Of a DNA stretch of 46,831 bases, positions 43,282 through 46,831 are shown one piece after another (the stretch's first letter is position 1; each line of letters starts with the position of its first letter). The translations under genes were made by a program, and so were the position numbers. The notes beneath the pieces are model-generated. The model was not told the origin of the DNA and searched no databases. It was given only the letters and a program-made list of their open reading frames with translations. Source of the stretch: Prevotella sp. (lineage in GTDB: Bacteria > Bacteroidota > Bacteroidia > Bacteroidales > Bacteroidaceae); assembly GCA_017443345.1 (NCBI GenBank), contig JAFSNR010000010.1, positions 1-46,831 of the forward strand, given 5' to 3'.

Positions 43282-43749
43282 TCACCACAACCAATATTCT
43301 TCCTCGCCGTCGTAGACGATGGGGCCGGTCCAGCCGAAGTAGCGGCAGGCGTGGAGGACATCGTCCTGCATGTCGGGGGTGATGAGGCGATCGCCGCGAC
43401 GGGCCTCGAAGTATTGACGGCGACCCCATTTCTGAATGAGTAGGCGACGGATCTGGTATTCTACGCGGCCTGGCATATCCAGATAGAGTCGCGTCATACC
43501 TCGCTTCATCATCACAAGCTGGTTCTTGCGGAACATCTCACACTGTTCGCCACCTATCTTCGGATTACGGGGGTTGATGGCATTATAGGCCAACAGGGTA
43601 GTGTCGGCATACTGCCCCACAAGCCAGCGCAGACATTGCTCACGAAGTGGACAGTTGTCGATGAAACACACCAGATAATGGTCGGCCTTCTCACGGAAGA
43701 CCTCTTCCTGCAACAGGGTCGCTGACTGATTCTCTACCTTTGCTTTCAT
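43282..43749 (-). CDS. DUF6078 family protein
   Basis: 155 residues from ATG 43749 (MKAKVENQSATLLQEEVFREKADHYLVCFIDNCPLREQCLRWLVGQY). The C-x5-C-x5-C spacing in CFIDNCPLREQC is the mark of DUF6078 proteins of Bacteroidales; a metal or iron-sulfur site is possible. The rest is basic and helical, ending with GPIVYDGEEEYWLW. Role unknown. The longer frame to 43941 is excluded by a -7 element at 43755-43762. Confidence 0.75.
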   Translation of the reverse strand: MKAKVENQSATLLQEEVFREKADHYLVCFIDNCPLREQCLRWLVGQYADTTLLAYNAINPRNPKIGGEQCEMFRKNQLVMMKRGMTRLYLDMPGRVEYQIRRLLIQKWGRRQYFEARRGDRLITPDMQDDVLHACRYFGWTGPIVYDGEEEYWLW

Positions 43750-43754
43750 GAGGG

Positions 43755-43762
43755 CAAAGTTA
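43755..43762 (-). promoter_or_regulatory. -7 element TAACTTTG of the DUF6078 gene
   Basis: Minus-strand TAACTTTG ends only 5 bp before the ATG at 43749, so the mRNA would be leaderless. A GTTG lies 20 bp upstream in the -33 position. Confidence 0.65.
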
Positions 43763-43925
43763 CGAAAAAAGCTTGTAACAAACAACGGATTTTGGAAGAT
43801 TAACGCAATTCGGCCTAAAATAAAGGCAAAACGGGGAAGATTGAGGAAGGACAAAAATGGGGATAACGCAAAAAATGGAGGATTGGTGAAGGAGTTAGGT
43901 TTCTTATTCGTAACCCAAAAGACAG

Positions 43926-43933
43926 TAGTTTTG
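43926..43933 (+). promoter_or_regulatory. -7 element TAGTTTTG before a small ORF
   Basis: TAGTTTTG 29 bp before the ATG at 43963, with TTTC 22 bp upstream. Confidence 0.5.
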
Positions 43934-43962
43934 CAGCCCAAAATTAAAAAGGAATAAGAAAC

Positions 43963-44067
43963 ATGAGAAGTACATTCAAAATTATGTGTCTAATAACTAT
44001 TGCTTTAATTATCAGAACTTTAGAAGTAGCCTCATTCGGAATAGGTAATGGTTTAGAAACCACCTGA
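43963..44067 (+). CDS. Small hydrophobic peptide (34 aa), unrecognised
   Basis: ATG 43963 to TGA 44065-44067 encodes 34 residues with a basic N terminus (MRSTFK), a hydrophobic stretch (about 7-17, IMCLITIALII) and a polar end. It has an upstream -7 box, and a leftward -7 element (44110-44117) lies 43 bp beyond its stop. It could be a membrane-active peptide, a leader peptide or a remnant. No family recognised. Confidence 0.35.
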   Translation: MRSTFKIMCLITIALIIRTLEVASFGIGNGLETT

Positions 44068-44375
44068 ATTCATCATTCTGCTTTGTCTCAACATGTCAAA
44101 AATCTGATGCAAAGGTAATTGTTTTCTGTTAAACTGCCAACTTTTTTGCCAAATTTATTATGTTTATTTCTATTTCGAATGCAATCTCAACCTTATATGC
44201 TGTATATGCAGAACACGGCAATTTTTACTACAGGTATTTTTAGTACAACTTTCAATTTGATAGCAAATTGATTATTTTGGAGACATTTTTGTGTCAATTT
44301 GCGTCAAAACAAGAGTTTTGTCATTACAAAATGTAAGTTATTTGAATTTTTAACAAACAATTTGCAACGCATTCC
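44068..44375. other. AT-rich intergenic stretch with repeated CAATTTG words
   Basis: No gene seen. A leftward -7 TACCTTTG lies at 44110-44117 (minus). CAATTTG (44253-44259) pairs with CAAATTG (44264-44270) around a 4-nt loop, and CAATTTGC recurs at 44295 and 44358. It lies upstream of the amt promoter and may hold regulator sites. Confidence 0.5.
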
Positions 44376-44406
44376 TTTGTTTTTCTTTCATTTTGCAATA
44401 CCTTTG
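44376..44406 (+). promoter_or_regulatory. Promoter of amt
   Basis: -33 TTTG (44376-44379), 19-bp spacer, -7 TACCTTTG (44399-44406); ATG at 44436. Confidence 0.87.
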
Positions 44407-44435
44407 CATCCAATATATAACAAAATGACACTTGT

Positions 44436-45833
44436 ATGAAGGTAAAGAAACGCTGGATAATCCTAATGGCGGCAATGACGCTGATAGCCATTGCAGGTGT
44501 TTTTGTAGACGAGCCCACGTTTAAGTGCGACTGGTCGGTGATTTCCACTGCCGATGTAGCCTGGCTGATCACAGCAACCATCTTTGTGTTGATGATGACC
44601 CCGGGATTGTCGTTCTTCTATGGCGGCATGGTGGGAGCGAAGAATGTTATCTCGACTATGCTCCAGTCGTTTATTGCAATGGGACTGATTTCAGTGCTGT
44701 GGGTGGTGATTGGATTCTCGCTTTGTTTCGGTGATGACATTGGCGGTATTATCGGCAATCCGCTGACGTTCCCCATGTTCCACAACGTAGGCGGTGCCGT
44801 TTATACCACGCCTGCGGGTAATATATTAGGTGGTGCCACCATCCCGCTGGCCCTCTATGCCCTGTTCCAGATGAAGTTTGCCATCATTACCCCATCGCTG
44901 ATTACGGGTTCGTTTGCCGAACGTGTGCGCTTCTCGGCCTACATGTTCTTCATGATGTTTTTCTTCTTCCTGATATATTGTCCGCTGGCCCACATGACGT
45001 GGCATCCAGAAGGGCTGTTCTGTCGCTGGGGAGTCATCGATTTTGCCGGTGGTATCGTGGTACACGCCTCCAGTGGTGTTGCCGCTCTTGCTGGAGCCAT
45101 CTATTTAGGCCGACGTAAAGCAGAGACCCGCAGAAGCGAACCAGCCAATATTCCCTTTGTGCTGCTGGGAGCGGCCTTGCTGTGGCTGGGCTGGTTCGGC
45201 TTCAATGCGGGTTCTTCGCTGCATGCCGACGGACAGGCCGTCAAGGCCTTCTTGAATACCAATACGGCTTCGGCAACGGCCATGATGACCTGGATTTTCT
45301 TCGACTGTCTGCGTGGTCGCAAGCCCTCGGCTATGGGTGCTGCCGTTGGATGCGTGGTTGGTCTAGTGGCCATCACTCCCTCTGCCGGCTATGTCACTGT
45401 TGGTCAAAGCATCTTCATTGCTTTCGTCATCACGCTCATCTGCAACATTGCTGTCTATTGGCGTTCACGCAGCAGCATCGACGATGCTCTCGACGTGTTC
45501 CCCACTCACGGTACAGGTGGTATCTTCGGTACCGTCCTGACGGGTATCTTCATCCAAGAAGGACTCATCGCTGGTACATGGGACGGATTCGTGATTTTCC
45601 TCTACCACCTGCTGGCCATCGTCATCGTCTTTGTCTACACATTCGGCATGAGTTGGCTGGGCTATACGCTGATAGACAAGCTGATTCCGATGCGCGTTTC
45701 GGTCTATAGCGAGAAGGTAGGACTCGATTACAGCCAGCACGACGAGCACTATGGCCTGGCCCATGTCGGCGAACGAGAAATAGCGGAATATGAAGAACAT
45801 ATCCGCGAAAAGGAAATGAAAGGCAACGGGTAG
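44436..45833 (+). CDS. amt: Ammonium transporter (Amt family)
   Basis: 465 residues, about eleven to twelve membrane segments. Carries ammonium into the cell. Conserved parts: TPGLSFFYGGMVGAKNV, GSFAERVRFSAY, DFAGGIVVHASSG with the first pore His, LGWFGFNAGS, and DVFPTHGTGGIFG with the second pore His. The cytoplasmic C terminus is charged (EEHIREKEMKGNG). No glnK (PII) gene follows, unlike many bacteria; instead an ATP-grasp gene starts 53 bp later. Confidence 0.95.
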   Translation: MKVKKRWIILMAAMTLIAIAGVFVDEPTFKCDWSVISTADVAWLITATIFVLMMTPGLSFFYGGMVGAKNVISTMLQSFIAMGLISVLWVVIGFSLCFGDDIGGIIGNPLTFPMFHNVGGAVYTTPAGNILGGATIPLALYALFQMKFAIITPSLITGSFAERVRFSAYMFFMMFFFFLIYCPLAHMTWHPEGLFCRWGVIDFAGGIVVHASSGVAALAGAIYLGRRKAETRRSEPANIPFVLLGAALLWLGWFGFNAGSSLHADGQAVKAFLNTNTASATAMMTWIFFDCLRGRKPSAMGAAVGCVVGLVAITPSAGYVTVGQSIFIAFVITLICNIAVYWRSRSSIDDALDVFPTHGTGGIFGTVLTGIFIQEGLIAGTWDGFVIFLYHLLAIVIVFVYTFGMSWLGYTLIDKLIPMRVSVYSEKVGLDYSQHDEHYGLAHVGEREIAEYEEHIREKEMKGNG

Positions 45834-45886
45834 GCGAGTTTTGTTCGGGAATGAGCGTAATTAATGCATAATAAAGTAACACAAAT

Positions 45887-46831
45887 ATGAATATGAACAT
45901 CAGGATAAATGAATTGGTTGACAGCCGTGATACGGTGAACAAATGGATGGAACGATTTGGAGTTAGGTTCGGGGTCTATAAGCATGGAATTTTCAATGAA
46001 CAGCTGTTCCCTTTTGACTCCATCCCCCGAATCATCTCCAGTGACGATTGGGCTTATCTGGAGAAAGGACTTCGTCAGCGCGTGACAGCACTGAACAAAT
46101 TTCTTTGGGATGTGTACCACGACAAGCGCATCATCAAGGACGGTATCGTACCTGAGGAGTTTGTGTATTCCTCGAAAGGCTATATGCCTGAGTGTGAAGG
46201 CATCAGTCCGACGGGAGAGGTCTATGCCCACATTGCAGGCATCGACCTCGTTGAAGGCAAGGACGGCCAGTGGTATGTGCTGGAGGATAACTTGCGCATC
46301 CCTTCCGGTGCCAGTTATCCGATGATAGCCCGTGAGATCACTCGTAAGGTGTCGCCGCAGACCTTCACCCAGAATGCCGTGGCCGAAAACCGCGACTATG
46401 CCCGTCTGCTTGCCGCAATGATGGAAGAGATGAACGATGGCCGTGGCATCTCGGTCATCCTTACCCCAGGCCGCTATAACTCAGCCTATTTTGAGCACAG
46501 TTATTTCGCTGAGAAGACTGGGGCCACGCTGGCCTATCCCGGCGACCTGTTTGTGGAGGATAATAAGGTATACTATGCGGGTATCTACAAGGAGAAGACC
46601 CGAGTGGGCTGCATCTACCGTCGTGTGAGTGACGAGTACATGGACCCGCTTCTGTTCGAAGCTTCCTCACTGCTGGGCATCCCCAATGTGATGCAGGCCT
46701 ACAAGGCAGGTAATGTGGCACTCATCAATGCCATCGGCAACGGTGTGGCCGACGACAAGGGCATCTACTATTTCGTGCCGAAGATGGTGGAATACTATCT
46801 CGACGAGAAACCCATCCTGCAGAATGCCCCC
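45887..46831 (+). CDS. Circularly permuted type-2 ATP-grasp protein, 5' part
   Basis: 315 codons visible from ATG 45887 (MNMNIRINELVDSRDTVNKWMERFGVRFGVY); the frame is open at the window end. The sequence KGLRQRVTALNKFLWDVYHDKRIIKDG, GIDLVEGKDGQWYVLEDNLRIPSGASYP and YRRVSDEYMDPL is typical of the CPATP-grasp (DUF404/407) family of about 480 residues. Relatives are usually next to alpha-E and transglutaminase-like genes and are thought to make a small peptide-like product; the partners would lie to the right. No promoter of the local type is seen in the 53-bp gap after amt. Confidence 0.88.
   Translation, partial: MNMNIRINELVDSRDTVNKWMERFGVRFGVYKHGIFNEQLFPFDSIPRIISSDDWAYLEKGLRQRVTALNKFLWDVYHDKRIIKDGIVPEEFVYSSKGYMPECEGISPTGEVYAHIAGIDLVEGKDGQWYVLEDNLRIPSGASYPMIAREITRKVSPQTFTQNAVAENRDYARLLAAMMEEMNDGRGISVILTPGRYNSAYFEHSYFAEKTGATLAYPGDLFVEDNKVYYAGIYKEKTRVGCIYRRVSDEYMDPLLFEASSLLGIPNVMQAYKAGNVALINAIGNGVADDKGIYYFVPKMVEYYLDEKPILQNAP

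Overview
The window looks like a chromosomal segment of a Prevotella-type organism (Bacteroidales, Prevotellaceae). The signs are: promoters almost all of the Bacteroidetes form (-33 TTTG, 19-21 bp, -7 TAnnTTTG), near absence of Shine-Dalgarno sequences, a tmRNA whose tag ends GNNEYALAA, a 'smalltalk' micro-protein, a FimB/Mfa2-type lipoprotein, an HTCS-like histidine kinase/AraC regulator, and many lipoproteins with a bare lipobox-Cys. Genes are dense and on both strands; both window edges cut a gene.

Layout. 1-340: end of a CHB_HEX-type protein plus the smalltalk peptide. 446-6567 (minus): rlmN, a PdxA-like gene that has lost its metal ligands, a flippase-like membrane protein, a sigma-54-type activator, lptE, a TPR-like protein and secG. 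6670-11653 (plus): a 1227-residue GT2 / DUF4922(HIT-like) / SpoIID fusion followed by an AmpG-like permease, probably for cell-wall work. 11650-13533 (minus): cysE and a fimbrial anchor lipoprotein. 13781-15410: an AAA/STAND ATPase fused to a PD-(D/E)XK nuclease, bracketed by matching 20-bp palindromes, a candidate mobile or selfish module. 15473-16966 (minus): sstT pseudogene (internal deletion) and tmRNA. 17156-30694: an exopolysaccharide/capsule locus (export lipoprotein, chain-length protein, Wzy, Wzx, three GT2s, sugar aminotransferase, two tandem initiating phosphoglycosyl transferases, Wzi) with a complete HipBST toxin-antitoxin module lodged inside it. 30855-38006: a Gly/Ser/His-rich secreted protein, phosphatase, DUF308 membrane protein, a UDG-like / uridine kinase / endonuclease operon, L31, a secreted nuclease and a glutathione peroxidase. 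38007-46831: a sensorless hybrid histidine kinase/AraC regulator, TrpB2, aldose epimerase, a second STAND-like ATPase, DUF6078, a small hydrophobic ORF with an opposing promoter, ammonium transporter, and the start of a circularly permuted ATP-grasp gene.

The most unusual genome-scale signal is a set of ten short tandem arrays (nine with 7-bp units, one with 8-bp units) of a few recurring words. Nine sit at gene junctions just 5' of a start codon, often supplying the stop codon of the upstream gene or the start of the next. The tenth lies in frame inside the large fusion gene, exactly between two domains. The other leading candidates are the palindrome-bracketed ATPase-nuclease module, the histidine-less PdxA homologue, and the HipBST module with two matched operators.
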